The notes beneath the pieces were generated by a model. It saw nothing but the letters and a program-made list of their open reading frames with translations, had not been told where the DNA came from and ran no database searches. Shown here in pieces: positions 1 to 8,090 of a stretch of 18,973 bases of DNA. The first letter of the stretch is position 1. Every line of letters starts with the position of its first letter. This stretch comes from Propionibacteriaceae bacterium UBA5174 (GTDB lineage: Bacteria > Actinomycetota > Actinomycetes > Propionibacteriales > Propionibacteriaceae). The stretch spans positions 114,178-133,150 of the forward strand of contig DHWU01000009.1 in NCBI GenBank assembly GCA_002413345.1. Direction: 5' to 3'. Made by a program: the position numbers and the translations under genes.

Positions 1-1353
1 GGCCACTACTTCTGGGACACCGAGGTCTATCTGGTGCCTTTCCTGGCACATACCAATCCCGCTTTGGCCCGCCGAGCATTGCGGTTCCGGATCGGCATCC
101 TTGACGCGGCCCGCGCCCGAGCCCATGCCCTGTCCCAACGTGGGGCGCTTTTTCCCTGGCGCACCATCAACGGCCAAGAGGCCAGCGCCTACTACGCCGC
201 GGGCACAGCGCAGTACCACATTGATGCAGACATCGCCTACGCGATGTGCAAGTACGCCGACGTCTGCGCTGACGAGAATTTTCTGCTCACCGAAGCCCTG
301 CCGGTGCTGGTGGAAACGGCCCGACTTTGGGTCGACCTGGGCTTCTTCCGTGGCCCGGAACGAAGCTTCCACATTCATTCGGTCACCGGGCCGGACGAAT
401 ACTCCGCGGTGGTAAACAACAACTTGTACACCAACCTGATGGCCCGGATGAACCTGATGCGAGCCGCCCAGGCGGTGCTCACCTTGGCCGAGGTGGATCC
501 TGGCAAATACGCTGATTTGGCCGCCGAACTCGGCGTCACTGAATGCGAAGTGACCAGCTGGCAGGAAGCCGCCACTGCGATGTATATCCCTTATCACGAA
601 TGGTTCGGCGTCCACCCCCAAGATGAGGACTTCCTCAAACGTGAGGTGTGGGATCTGGCTGGTACCCCAATCGAAAAGCTGCCTCTGCTGCTCCATTACC
701 ACCCGCTAGTGATCTATCGCTTCCAGGTACTGAAACAGGCCGATGCAATCCTGGCGCTGTTCCTGGCCGGGGAGTCCTTCACCCCGGAAGAGAAACGCGC
801 TGACTACGAGTACTACGAGCCAATCACTACCGGAGACTCAACTCTGTCGGCCGTGGTACAAGCGATCATCGCCGCTGAGGTTGGCTATCAGGACCGCGCT
901 TTGGAGTCGTTCATGGAGGGCGCCTTCGTCGATCTGGCCGACCTGCACCACAACACCGGCGAGGGGGTACACATTGCCTCCGCTGGTGGCGTCTGGAACG
1001 CCTTGGTCTACGGCTTCGCCGGTCTGCGCGATCACAACGGAGACATCACCTTTGATCCGCGGCTACCAGAAGGATGGGAAGCGCTTCGGTTCGCCTTCAA
1101 GTTGCGAGGATCCCGGGTGCGAGCAGAGCTCACCGCCAACCAACTGATCCTCACTCTTGAAGTTGGTCCTGGCGGGAAAGTCAGCGTCCGTGGCCAAGAA
1201 ATTGAGGTGACCGGCCACGAGCCCGTTCGAATTCCGTTGTTTGGTCAAGGTCTGCGACTACCGACTCTGACCGGCCACGTGCCGTTGATCCATGGACGCC
1301 CGGCCAATGCCGACGAAGTCACCATCGGCCTGCCCACTGACCCGGTGGAGTAA
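1..1353 (+). CDS. GH65 family disaccharide phosphorylase / glycosyl hydrolase, C-terminal part (5' end outside window)
   Basis: This is the 3' portion of a glycoside hydrolase family 65 enzyme. The reading frame is open from base 1, so the true start lies upstream. The family includes maltose, trehalose and kojibiose phosphorylases, which split an alpha-disaccharide with phosphate into beta-glucose 1-phosphate and glucose in the cytoplasm. The fragment (450 codons) opens with a GHYFWDTE segment typical of the (alpha/alpha)6 barrel. It continues through TGPDEYS, whose Glu (fragment residue 133, base 397) is the expected general acid, then a KQAD motif and the HNTGEGVHIASAGGVW segment near the phosphate-binding region. 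It ends in the small C-terminal beta-sandwich domain. Which disaccharide it uses cannot be read from the sequence. It converges on glnE with 68 bp between the stops and no clear terminator hairpin. The family assignment is firm and the substrate is open. Confidence 0.9.
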   Translation, partial: GHYFWDTEVYLVPFLAHTNPALARRALRFRIGILDAARARAHALSQRGALFPWRTINGQEASAYYAAGTAQYHIDADIAYAMCKYADVCADENFLLTEALPVLVETARLWVDLGFFRGPERSFHIHSVTGPDEYSAVVNNNLYTNLMARMNLMRAAQAVLTLAEVDPGKYADLAAELGVTECEVTSWQEAATAMYIPYHEWFGVHPQDEDFLKREVWDLAGTPIEKLPLLLHYHPLVIYRFQVLKQADAILALFLAGESFTPEEKRADYEYYEPITTGDSTLSAVVQAIIAAEVGYQDRALESFMEGAFVDLADLHHNTGEGVHIASAGGVWNALVYGFAGLRDHNGDITFDPRLPEGWEALRFAFKLRGSRVRAELTANQLILTLEVGPGGKVSVRGQEIEVTGHEPVRIPLFGQGLRLPTLTGHVPLIHGRPANADEVTIGLPTDPVE

Positions 1354-1421
1354 CCGGTCGACTGCTTCAGATTCTCAGCGAGCCAGACAATGGATCGCCG
1401 AAGCGGTGCCATCGTTCAGCA

Positions 1422-4382
1422 TCAGTCGGCTTTCCAGAAGGTGTGGTCCATGACCTGCCGGGCCAGCCGCGCGCGGCGCAGTTGCTCTTCGACCAGCAGC
1501 GACGATTCGCCCTTGGCGTAGCCGAGAATCTGGGCCACGGCCGAAAGCTCTCGAACATCGCTGGGCAAGAAGTCGGCAGCGCGTCCGCGATGCAGCATCA
1601 CTGCATTGCGAATCTCGCTAGCCAGAGTCCAAGCCTGACGCAACACTTCAGCGTCCGCTGCGGTGAGCAGATCGGCGGCGGCAGCAGCATCCAGAGCGAG
1701 CATGGTGGAGGGGGTACGCAAACCTGGCAACTGAGCACCGTGGCGCAATTGCAGCAACTGCACCACCCATTCGACGTCACTGAGTCCGCCTGGACCCAGC
1801 TTGGTATTGCGCGATGCGCTACCGCTGCGCGGGGCCCGTTCGGCCTCCATCCGTCCCTTCAGCTTGCGAATCTCATTAACTTGGGCCGTGGTCAAGCCGG
1901 TTTCTGGGTAGCGAACCGGGTCAATCACCGCAAGGAACTCCTCGGCAACATCGACGTCCCCGGCACCATAGGCAGCACGCAGCAAGGCTTGTGCCTCCCA
2001 GGTGGACGACCAGCGTTGGTAGTAGGCCCGGTAGGACGTCAGGCTGCGCACGATCGCCCCTTGCTTACCCTCGGGACGCAGGTCAATGTCGATTTCCAAC
2101 GATGCATCTGGACCCGCTTTGCCCAATAGCGTTCGCAGTCGACTGATCGCCATGGTGGCATTCGCTATGGCGTCGGAGCGGCCACTGTCAGCGAGGACAA
2201 AGATCGCATCGGCGTCAGAGGCATACGACAATTCCGCACCACCCCAACGGCCCAGCGCGATTACTGCCATCGGTGGCAACTGCAATCCTCTCGAAGCCAC
2301 TTCCAGACCAGCTTCGATAGTGGCCGAGGTGACCTCACTCAGCGCCGACCCCAGGTCGGCCAGCTCAATCTCGCCGAGCAGATCGGCCATGGCCAATCGC
2401 AACAGTTCGCTACGCCGATACGCCCGGATCGCGGCCACCGCTTCTTCAGGAGCATCGTGGCGGTGTGCCGCCACGCTCATCTCGGCAACGATCTGCTCGC
2501 GGCTGCGCGGTTTCAGCCCGTCCACGTCGCCAAGCAGCGAGGCGTTGTGCGGAGAGCGAAGCAGCAGATCCACCGCATACCGAGAGGACGCCAGAATCCG
2601 CGCCAGATGTTCGGCCATCGCATCACCGTCACGCAAGGTGCGCAGGTACCACGGTGTCGCGCCGAGATCTTCGGAGACCTGCCGAAATGCCAACAATCCA
2701 TGGTCGGGGTTGGGTCCTGCCGTGAACCAGCCGAGCATGGCTGGCAGGATTTGCCGTTGAATCTCGGCTGATCTAGTCATGCCTGCACTCAAGGCCTCGA
2801 TATGTCGCAATGCAGCTCTTGGGTCGGCGTATCCCAAAGCTCGCAGCCGGGTCTCAGCGGCTTCGCTGGTCAGCGCAGCTTCGGTGGCCGGGATCCGGGC
2901 CACTGCAGCCAGCACCGGCGAATAGAACAGTCGCTGGTGCAAGTTTTGCACCTGCCGGGCGGTGGCTCGCCAAAGGTGCATCAGCTCCCTGGTTTCGGCC
3001 AGACCAATGCTGCGGGCCAGCCAGCGTTGGTTCACCTCGTCGGCTGGCATCAGATGAGTGCGCCGAAGCTGATAGAGCTGGATGCGGTGTTCCAACAATC
3101 GCTGCAGCCGGTAGGCGGTGCCTAGGTCAAACCCGTCGGCCCGGCCGACATAGCCGTGATCGACCAGCGCGGCCAGCGCTTCGAAAGTCCCGCGCAGCCG
3201 CAGACGTTCGTCGGAGCGTCCGTGCACCAATTGCAGCAACTGGACGCTGAACTCGACATCACGCAAGCCACCAGCACCTAGTTTGATTTCGTAGTCGGCT
3301 TCCCGGCTGGGCAACAACGAAACCACTCGCAACCGCATCGCCTGGGTTTCGGACACGAACTGATCGTTGTCAGCCACCCGCCAGACCATCGGCCAGACTA
3401 GGTCGACGAACTCCTCGCCCAAATCCAGATCGCCAGCCATCGGCCGGGCTTTGAGCATCGCCTGGAACTCCCAGTTCTTCGCCCACTTCTCGTAGTAGGC
3501 CCGATGCGAGGCCAGGGTGCGCACCAAGGCGCCCGCCTTGCCTTCCGGACGTAGCGCCGCATCGATCGGCCAGATGGTGCCAGCGGAGCTGTGCGCTGAA
3601 CAGATCCGGGTCACCGCACTGGCCAGTTTGGTGGCCAGGTTCACCGCAATGCCAGGTTCGCAAGCTGGGGCTCCGTCGGGTCCAATGGCCGGTTCACCCA
3701 CAAAGAGCACATCGACATCACTGACGTAGTTCAGCTCCCCCGCGCCGGTCTTGCCTAAGGCGACCACGGCGAGTCTGGTCAAAGCCCAATCGGGCACTTC
3801 TCCGCGAGCCAACGCCAGGGCCGTCTCAACCGTGGCATCGGCCAGGTCAGCCAGTTCGCCCGCTACCTCGGGCAGTACAGCCAAGGCGTCAACGGCAGTC
3901 AGATCGCGGGCCGCGATTCGCAGCAATGCTCGGCGGTATCCACGTCGCAAGTCGTCGGAGCGAGCCGGATCTGCTACTGGCTGTTTGAGGTCGGGATCCG
4001 CCCCGACTGCAGTCAGCAACTCGGCGCGAAGCTGGTCCAGGCTGCGACGCGCCAAACTGTCGCACAACACTTCAAGCTCATTGGAGTTGGCGCACAGGTG
4101 CTGGTTGAGTGCGGCGCTGGCGCCCAACACCGCGGCAAGGCGACTGATCAAGTCTTGGCTATTGGCCAGCAGATCGAATAGGTCAGGACGTGCGAGCACC
4201 AGATTATTCATCCCAGCCAACGCCAGATCCGGGTCAGCAGCACTTTGTAATTCAGCAAGTGCCGCATCGATCTGTTCGCCGGTGGCGTGCTTGGCCCACG
4301 CCTGCACCAACTCTGCCGCCGCGGCAGTGTCGGTGAACCCCAGACGAGCCAAGCGTCCGGACTGACTCCCGATGCGACTCAC
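1422..4382 (-). CDS. glnE: Bifunctional glutamine synthetase adenylyltransferase / deadenylylase GlnE
   Basis: GlnE attaches AMP to, and removes it from, a tyrosine of type I glutamine synthetase, so it sets nitrogen assimilation activity in the cytoplasm. The product (986 aa from GTG 4382) shows the expected duplicated architecture. Each half has a nucleotidyltransferase core: GKTGAGELNYVSDVD at about residue 210 (deadenylylase half) and GRWGGAELSYASDAD at about residue 710 (adenylyltransferase half). Each core is followed by a conserved GGLRDVEF or GGLSDVEW plus VQLLQL segment. Length matches actinobacterial GlnE. An upstream TTG at 4427 would add 15 residues but would run through the start of the divergent gene. 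I prefer GTG 4382, because a TAGCAT -10 box lies 7 nt before it and there is no Shine-Dalgarno sequence, consistent with a leaderless mRNA. The long ORFs on the opposite strand of this gene look like codon-bias shadows. Confidence 0.95.
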   Translation of the reverse strand: MSRIGSQSGRLARLGFTDTAAAAELVQAWAKHATGEQIDAALAELQSAADPDLALAGMNNLVLARPDLFDLLANSQDLISRLAAVLGASAALNQHLCANSNELEVLCDSLARRSLDQLRAELLTAVGADPDLKQPVADPARSDDLRRGYRRALLRIAARDLTAVDALAVLPEVAGELADLADATVETALALARGEVPDWALTRLAVVALGKTGAGELNYVSDVDVLFVGEPAIGPDGAPACEPGIAVNLATKLASAVTRICSAHSSAGTIWPIDAALRPEGKAGALVRTLASHRAYYEKWAKNWEFQAMLKARPMAGDLDLGEEFVDLVWPMVWRVADNDQFVSETQAMRLRVVSLLPSREADYEIKLGAGGLRDVEFSVQLLQLVHGRSDERLRLRGTFEALAALVDHGYVGRADGFDLGTAYRLQRLLEHRIQLYQLRRTHLMPADEVNQRWLARSIGLAETRELMHLWRATARQVQNLHQRLFYSPVLAAVARIPATEAALTSEAAETRLRALGYADPRAALRHIEALSAGMTRSAEIQRQILPAMLGWFTAGPNPDHGLLAFRQVSEDLGATPWYLRTLRDGDAMAEHLARILASSRYAVDLLLRSPHNASLLGDVDGLKPRSREQIVAEMSVAAHRHDAPEEAVAAIRAYRRSELLRLAMADLLGEIELADLGSALSEVTSATIEAGLEVASRGLQLPPMAVIALGRWGGAELSYASDADAIFVLADSGRSDAIANATMAISRLRTLLGKAGPDASLEIDIDLRPEGKQGAIVRSLTSYRAYYQRWSSTWEAQALLRAAYGAGDVDVAEEFLAVIDPVRYPETGLTTAQVNEIRKLKGRMEAERAPRSGSASRNTKLGPGGLSDVEWVVQLLQLRHGAQLPGLRTPSTMLALDAAAAADLLTAADAEVLRQAWTLASEIRNAVMLHRGRAADFLPSDVRELSAVAQILGYAKGESSLLVEEQLRRARLARQVMDHTFWKAD

Positions 4383-4389
4383 ACCGGCG

Positions 4390-4399
4390 ATGCTAGCGT
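4390..4399. promoter_or_regulatory. Overlapping back-to-back -10 elements of glnE and the SCP_3 gene
   Basis: On the + strand TAGCGT (4394-4399) is followed by 7 nt and then GTG 4407. On the - strand TAGCAT (4395-4390) is followed by 7 nt and then GTG 4382. Both hexamers fit TANNNT and share the palindrome GCTAGC (4392-4397). No Shine-Dalgarno sequence precedes either GTG, so both transcripts would be leaderless. The -35 regions are poor on both sides. The hexamers and spacings are read directly; promoter function is inferred. Confidence 0.6.
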
Positions 4400-4406
4400 C
4401 TTGACC

Positions 4407-4790
4407 GTGGCAAAACCGGTCTCGCAAGTAGAAGTGGCAAAGCTCGCTGCGGTCGTAGCCGCCCTGAGCAGGGAACGGCCCAACCCAGTTCCTCCCGCCG
4501 ATCTAGGCGCGGCCACTCGAACGGCCTGCGCGCTCCTCGCCGTCCGGTTCCCCGGAGGCACTGTCGAACTGCGGGTGCCGCCCTATGCCGCGGTGCAGTT
4601 GGGCCTAGGCGATCGGGGACGACACACTCGCGGCACTCCACCGAATGTGGTCGAAACCGACCCAATCACCTTATTGAAACTAGCTTCAGGCACCCTTTCT
4701 TGGGCAGACGCCCGCGCTGATCACCTGGTGCAGGCATCCGGAATCGCCTCTGACCTAACTGAAGTCTGGCCATTGCTCGAACTGCAGTGA
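4407..4790 (+). CDS. Sterol carrier family protein (SCP_3-like, actinobacterial)
   Basis: This is a small (127 aa) cytoplasmic protein resembling the actinobacterial SCP-2 orthologue family (Pfam SCP_3). Its precise role and ligand are not established; lipid or sterol binding is inferred from the fold. The diagnostic stretch is VRVPP-like 'LRVPPYAAVQ', then 'GRHTRGTPPNVVETD', a 'LLKLASGTLSW' segment and a closing 'ASGIASDLTEVWPLL'. There is no signal peptide or membrane segment. Start GTG 4407 gives an N-terminus beginning Met-Ala-Lys, as in relatives; GTG 4434 is a later alternative. The frame stays open upstream into the glnE region, but a TANNNT box 7 nt before 4407 supports this start. 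It is divergent from glnE with 24 bp between start codons, so expression of the two may be linked. The family call is fairly confident. Confidence 0.8.
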   Translation: MAKPVSQVEVAKLAAVVAALSRERPNPVPPADLGAATRTACALLAVRFPGGTVELRVPPYAAVQLGLGDRGRHTRGTPPNVVETDPITLLKLASGTLSWADARADHLVQASGIASDLTEVWPLLELQ

Positions 4791-4885
4791 GCGGCCCACA
4801 GCGCAACCACAGGTTCACCTAGGAATCGGCACAGGGGTGCCATTTAGGTTGACTGCGAGCCGCTAATCGCGCCGTGAGGAGACCG

Positions 4886-6166
4886 ATGAGCACAGAAGAA
4901 CTGCCGCCCGAGCCGGAAGAGCCGACCGAGGCTGGGAAACACCGTCCGAGGAGGGTGCTGCGTTCGCCGAAGACCTGGCTGATTGTTGGGCTATCAGTTG
5001 CCGTGTTGGCCGGGATTGGGGTGGGGTCATACTTCCTCTTCAAGCCACGCACCTTTAGCGGCGCCCGAACCCAGACAGTGTCGGTGACCAAAGGCACCCA
5101 AACCCAGACAGTGTCATTGGACGGCACCCTGAGCCCCCAGACCGAGGCTGATCTGAACTTCTCGGTCTCCGGCACGGTGACCACGCTTAAAGTGAAAGTG
5201 GGCCAGACCGTAACCAAGGGCCAGACGCTGGCCACAATCGATGACTCTTCACTGCAAGACGCCGTCGACCTGGCTAAGGCCAATCTGACCAGTGCGAAAG
5301 CCAACTACTCCGATGTCTCTGATTCCGGCACCAGCGCCGCAATCAAGGCTGCTGCCGCCCAGGTCGATTCGGCCAAAGCATCATTAGCCAGCGCCAAGGA
5401 GGATCTCGCTGCAGCTGCTTTGACCTCAACCATCTCCGGCACCGTGGCGAGTATCGATGTGGCAGTCGGCGATTCGGTCACCGCCTCCAGCTCCTCTGGT
5501 TCATCAAATTCGAGTTCGGGCTCGGCTGGGGCAACCGGAACCAGCTCCACTTCGACCTCCTCGACCTCCTCGAGCTCCTCATCCCAAATCGTGGTGATTT
5601 CCACCGCGAAATGGAAAGTCTCCGGCACCGTTGGAGCCTCCGATCTGTCCAGCCTCAAAGCCGGACAGGCAGCCACAGTGACTGTCGATTCGACCAAGCT
5701 GGCGGCGACAGTGGCTTCGGTGGGCATCGTTGCCACTTCAACTTCTGACGGGTCAGCCACCTTCCCGGTAGTACTCAACATCACCGATGTTCAAACCGGG
5801 CTCTACTCGGGGACCACCGCAACCGCCGAAATCACCACCGGCACCTATGCCGATGTGTTGACCGTGAGCACCGCCGCGATCACCAGCCAGAACGGTTCCA
5901 CAGTGGTGGACAAGGTCAATAGTGATGGCTCCACGACGGTAACCACGGTGCAGATCGGACGAGTCTTTGGCGATGTGACCGAGATCACCAGTGGGCTGAG
6001 TGAAGGCGACAAAGTGCAAGTCACCTTGAAACAGACCACGAGTTCAAGTTCGAGCAGCAGCGACTCCGGCTCCGGTGGCATGAGCGGCCTGGGCGGTTTG
6101 ACTGGTAGTGGCGGGGGCGGCGGCGGACAGCCACCGGCCGGTGCTGGCGGAGGGCCAAACGGATGA
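4886..6166 (+). CDS. ABC exporter membrane-fusion adaptor (HlyD/MacA-like), first copy
   Basis: This is the adaptor (membrane fusion protein) of a MacAB-type ABC exporter; it would sit on the outer face of the membrane next to the permease. ATG 4886 is chosen over GTG 4874 because AGGAG (4877-4881) lies just upstream. The 426-aa product has a charged cytosolic tail and one membrane anchor at residues 31-52. Two lipoyl-like half-motifs follow ('SVSGTVTTLKVKVGQTV' and 'ISGTVASIDVAVGDSV'), separated by a short alanine-rich helical hairpin (about 122-183). Then comes a beta-barrel with 'LKAGQAATVTV' and a C-terminal membrane-proximal domain. A Ser/Thr/Gly-only insert (about 200-233) interrupts the link to the barrel, and the tail is Ser- then Gly-rich. 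It is the first gene of a four-gene operon and overlaps the ATPase gene by 4 bp. The exported substrate is unknown. Confidence 0.85.
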   Translation: MSTEELPPEPEEPTEAGKHRPRRVLRSPKTWLIVGLSVAVLAGIGVGSYFLFKPRTFSGARTQTVSVTKGTQTQTVSLDGTLSPQTEADLNFSVSGTVTTLKVKVGQTVTKGQTLATIDDSSLQDAVDLAKANLTSAKANYSDVSDSGTSAAIKAAAAQVDSAKASLASAKEDLAAAALTSTISGTVASIDVAVGDSVTASSSSGSSNSSSGSAGATGTSSTSTSSTSSSSSSQIVVISTAKWKVSGTVGASDLSSLKAGQAATVTVDSTKLAATVASVGIVATSTSDGSATFPVVLNITDVQTGLYSGTTATAEITTGTYADVLTVSTAAITSQNGSTVVDKVNSDGSTTVTTVQIGRVFGDVTEITSGLSEGDKVQVTLKQTTSSSSSSSDSGSGGMSGLGGLTGSGGGGGGQPPAGAGGGPNG

Positions 6167-6861
6167 CCCACATGCTGAAGATGACCGGAGTTCGCAAGAC
6201 CTATTCAACCGGAGTCGTTCAGGTGGATGCGCTTCGTGGCATCAACCTGGATGTGCTGGCCGGTGACTATGTGGCAATCATGGGACCGTCCGGTTCAGGT
6301 AAGTCGACCCTGATGCACATCATCGGATGTCTGGACGTACCTACCGCTGGCACCTATGAACTCGATGGCACAGACGTGTCGTCGATGACCGAGAAGGAAC
6401 TGGCCGAAGTGCGCAATCAAAAGATCGGCTTCGTCTTTCAGGCGTTCAATCTGTTATCCAGCCTGTCTGCACTTCGAAACGTTGAACTCCCCTTGGTCTA
6501 TGCCGGCACTCCGGCCGCTGAACGTCGAGAGCGGGCAATGGCAGCGTTGACTAAGGTCGGTTTGGCCGACCGGGTGCAGCATCGTCCCGGCGAACTGTCT
6601 GGCGGCCAACAGCAGCGAGTCTCGGTGGCCAGAGCCTTGGTCACCGACCCGGCACTGATCCTGGCCGACGAACCGACCGGCAACCTGGATTCGCATTCCA
6701 CCGCAGAGATCCTGGACCTATTCGACGAGCTCAACGCAGCTGGTCGAACCATTGTGATGATCACCCATGAAGCCGATGTCGCCGCTCACGCCACCAGCCC
6801 CTGGCACATCTATGACGGACAGTTGCGTGACGAGCCGATCGGTGCAGGAGCCGCCAAATGA
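6163..6861 (+). CDS. MacB-like ABC transporter ATP-binding protein
   Basis: This is the ATPase subunit of a MacB/LolD-type exporter; it hydrolyses ATP at the cytoplasmic face to drive conformational change in the permease. In 232 aa it has Walker A GPSGSGKST (41-49), the Q-loop Gln93 in a 'FVFQAFNLL' segment, the signature LSGGQQQR (145-152), Walker B 'LILADEP' with catalytic Glu170, the D-loop 'GNLD' and the H-loop His202. The 'QAFNLL' segment and overall length are typical of the MacB/LolD ATPase subfamily, in which the permease is a separate chain. Its ATG overlaps the stop of the upstream adaptor (ATGA) and its own stop overlaps the permease start in the same way, so the three genes are probably translationally coupled. 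All catalytic residues are intact. Confidence 0.93.
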   Translation: MTHMLKMTGVRKTYSTGVVQVDALRGINLDVLAGDYVAIMGPSGSGKSTLMHIIGCLDVPTAGTYELDGTDVSSMTEKELAEVRNQKIGFVFQAFNLLSSLSALRNVELPLVYAGTPAAERRERAMAALTKVGLADRVQHRPGELSGGQQQRVSVARALVTDPALILADEPTGNLDSHSTAEILDLFDELNAAGRTIVMITHEADVAAHATSPWHIYDGQLRDEPIGAGAAK

Positions 6862-8090
6862 TGGACTGGGCCGAAACCGTTCGCACAGCGATTGCAGCGC
6901 TCAACGCACGCCGAATGCGATCGCTGCTGACGATGCTTGGCATCCTGATCGGGATCGCCGCAGTGATGTTGACCGTGGGGCTCGGGCAAGGTGCCCAAGC
7001 CCAGATCACCGAGCAGATCAACTCGCTCGGCTCGAACCTGATCATTGTCACGCCAAGCCAGACCACGTCCTCTGGCGGGTTTCGCGGCGGCGGTGGCAGC
7101 GCGTCCACGCTGACCACTCAGGATGCGGCACTGCTAGCCAATACTGCGGTCGCACCTGATGTGGCTGCGGTTGCACCGACTTCATCCGTGTCGGGGTCAT
7201 TGCAGTCTTCTGACAGCACTTGGACTTCCACCGTGGTCGGCACCGTGCCGGACTGGCAGAGCGTCCGTGCTCGAACGCTGGCGTCGGGGCGATTCTTTAC
7301 CCAATCCGAAGTTGACTCCTCAGCTGCCGTAGCCGTGATCGGGAGCGAAACCGCTACCGAACTGTTCACCACGGGTAGCCCGATTGGTCAGACGATCACT
7401 ATCAACGGCCAATCGTTCACCATCATCGGGGTGCTCGACTCAGCGGGGTCTTCACTGTCAACCGATGAGGACGACACCGTGGTGGTACCAATCACCACCT
7501 ACGCCGCCCAGCTGTCCACCTCGGACAACACCAACAGCGTGTCTTCGATCTACGTCGAGGGCCGCGATGCCGACAGCCTGTCGGCGGCCTACCAGGAGGT
7601 GAAGACCGCACTTCTAACCGCCCACCAGGTGACTAGCGACGATGCGGACTTCTCGGTGAGCACCCAGGCGTCATTGGTTGAGACTGCCACCTCAGTCACT
7701 GGGGTGCTGACTCTGCTGCTCGGCGGGGTCGCAGCGATCTCGCTGCTGGTTGGCGGCATCGGAGTGATGAACATCATGCTGGTTTCGGTTAGCGAACGCG
7801 TCCGAGAGATTGGGCTACGTAAAGCACTGGGGGCGACACCCAGTGTCATCCGACGGCAGTTCTTGGTCGAGGCTGGAATCCTCGGCATGCTCGGCGGTTT
7901 GATCGGCATTGCCCTTGGCTTCATCGGGGCGGCGATCCTGACCCCAGTTCTGGGCATGACGGTACTGATTTCGGCTCCGGCGACCATGATCGCTTTGGTG
8001 GTTTCACTAGGCATCGGGATCGGCGCCGGGGTCTACCCAGCGTCCAGAGCCGCCAAGCTTGCGCCGATCGACGCACTGAGGAGTGAGTGA
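6858..8090 (+). CDS. MacB/FtsX-family ABC transporter permease
   Basis: This is the membrane subunit of the exporter. The 410-aa product has the four-segment MacB layout. One N-terminal transmembrane helix (about 20-45) is followed by a long extracytoplasmic MacB_PCD domain, which starts with 'GSNLIIVTPSQ' and includes a Gly/Ser-rich loop. Three C-terminal helices make up an FtsX domain, with the conserved 'VGGIGVMNIMLVSVSER' and 'VREIGLRKALGA' stretches and the closing 'PASRAAKLAPIDALR'. Two in-frame ATGs overlap the ATPase stop; 6858 is taken. The stop codon shares one base with the ATG of the second adaptor. MacB proteins work by mechanotransmission rather than carrying substrate through the membrane; whether that holds in a Gram-positive envelope lacking TolC is inference. 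Confidence 0.93.
   Translation: MMDWAETVRTAIAALNARRMRSLLTMLGILIGIAAVMLTVGLGQGAQAQITEQINSLGSNLIIVTPSQTTSSGGFRGGGGSASTLTTQDAALLANTAVAPDVAAVAPTSSVSGSLQSSDSTWTSTVVGTVPDWQSVRARTLASGRFFTQSEVDSSAAVAVIGSETATELFTTGSPIGQTITINGQSFTIIGVLDSAGSSLSTDEDDTVVVPITTYAAQLSTSDNTNSVSSIYVEGRDADSLSAAYQEVKTALLTAHQVTSDDADFSVSTQASLVETATSVTGVLTLLLGGVAAISLLVGGIGVMNIMLVSVSERVREIGLRKALGATPSVIRRQFLVEAGILGMLGGLIGIALGFIGAAILTPVLGMTVLISAPATMIALVVSLGIGIGAGVYPASRAAKLAPIDALRSE

Noticed and set aside
1443..4365. Several long reading frames (up to about 230 codons) on the + strand opposite glnE
   Set aside because: They are antisense to a strongly conserved gene, have no ribosome sites and show the skewed Arg/Ser/Ala composition of codon-bias shadows.
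4383..4427. 15-residue N-terminal extension of glnE from TTG 4427
   Set aside because: It would overlap the start of the divergent gene, is not conserved-looking, and the -10 box sits inside it.
4828..4841. Small hairpin GGCAC-AGGG-GTGCC before the exporter operon, as a terminator for the SCP_3 gene
   Set aside because: The stem is only 5 bp with no T-run; too weak to claim.
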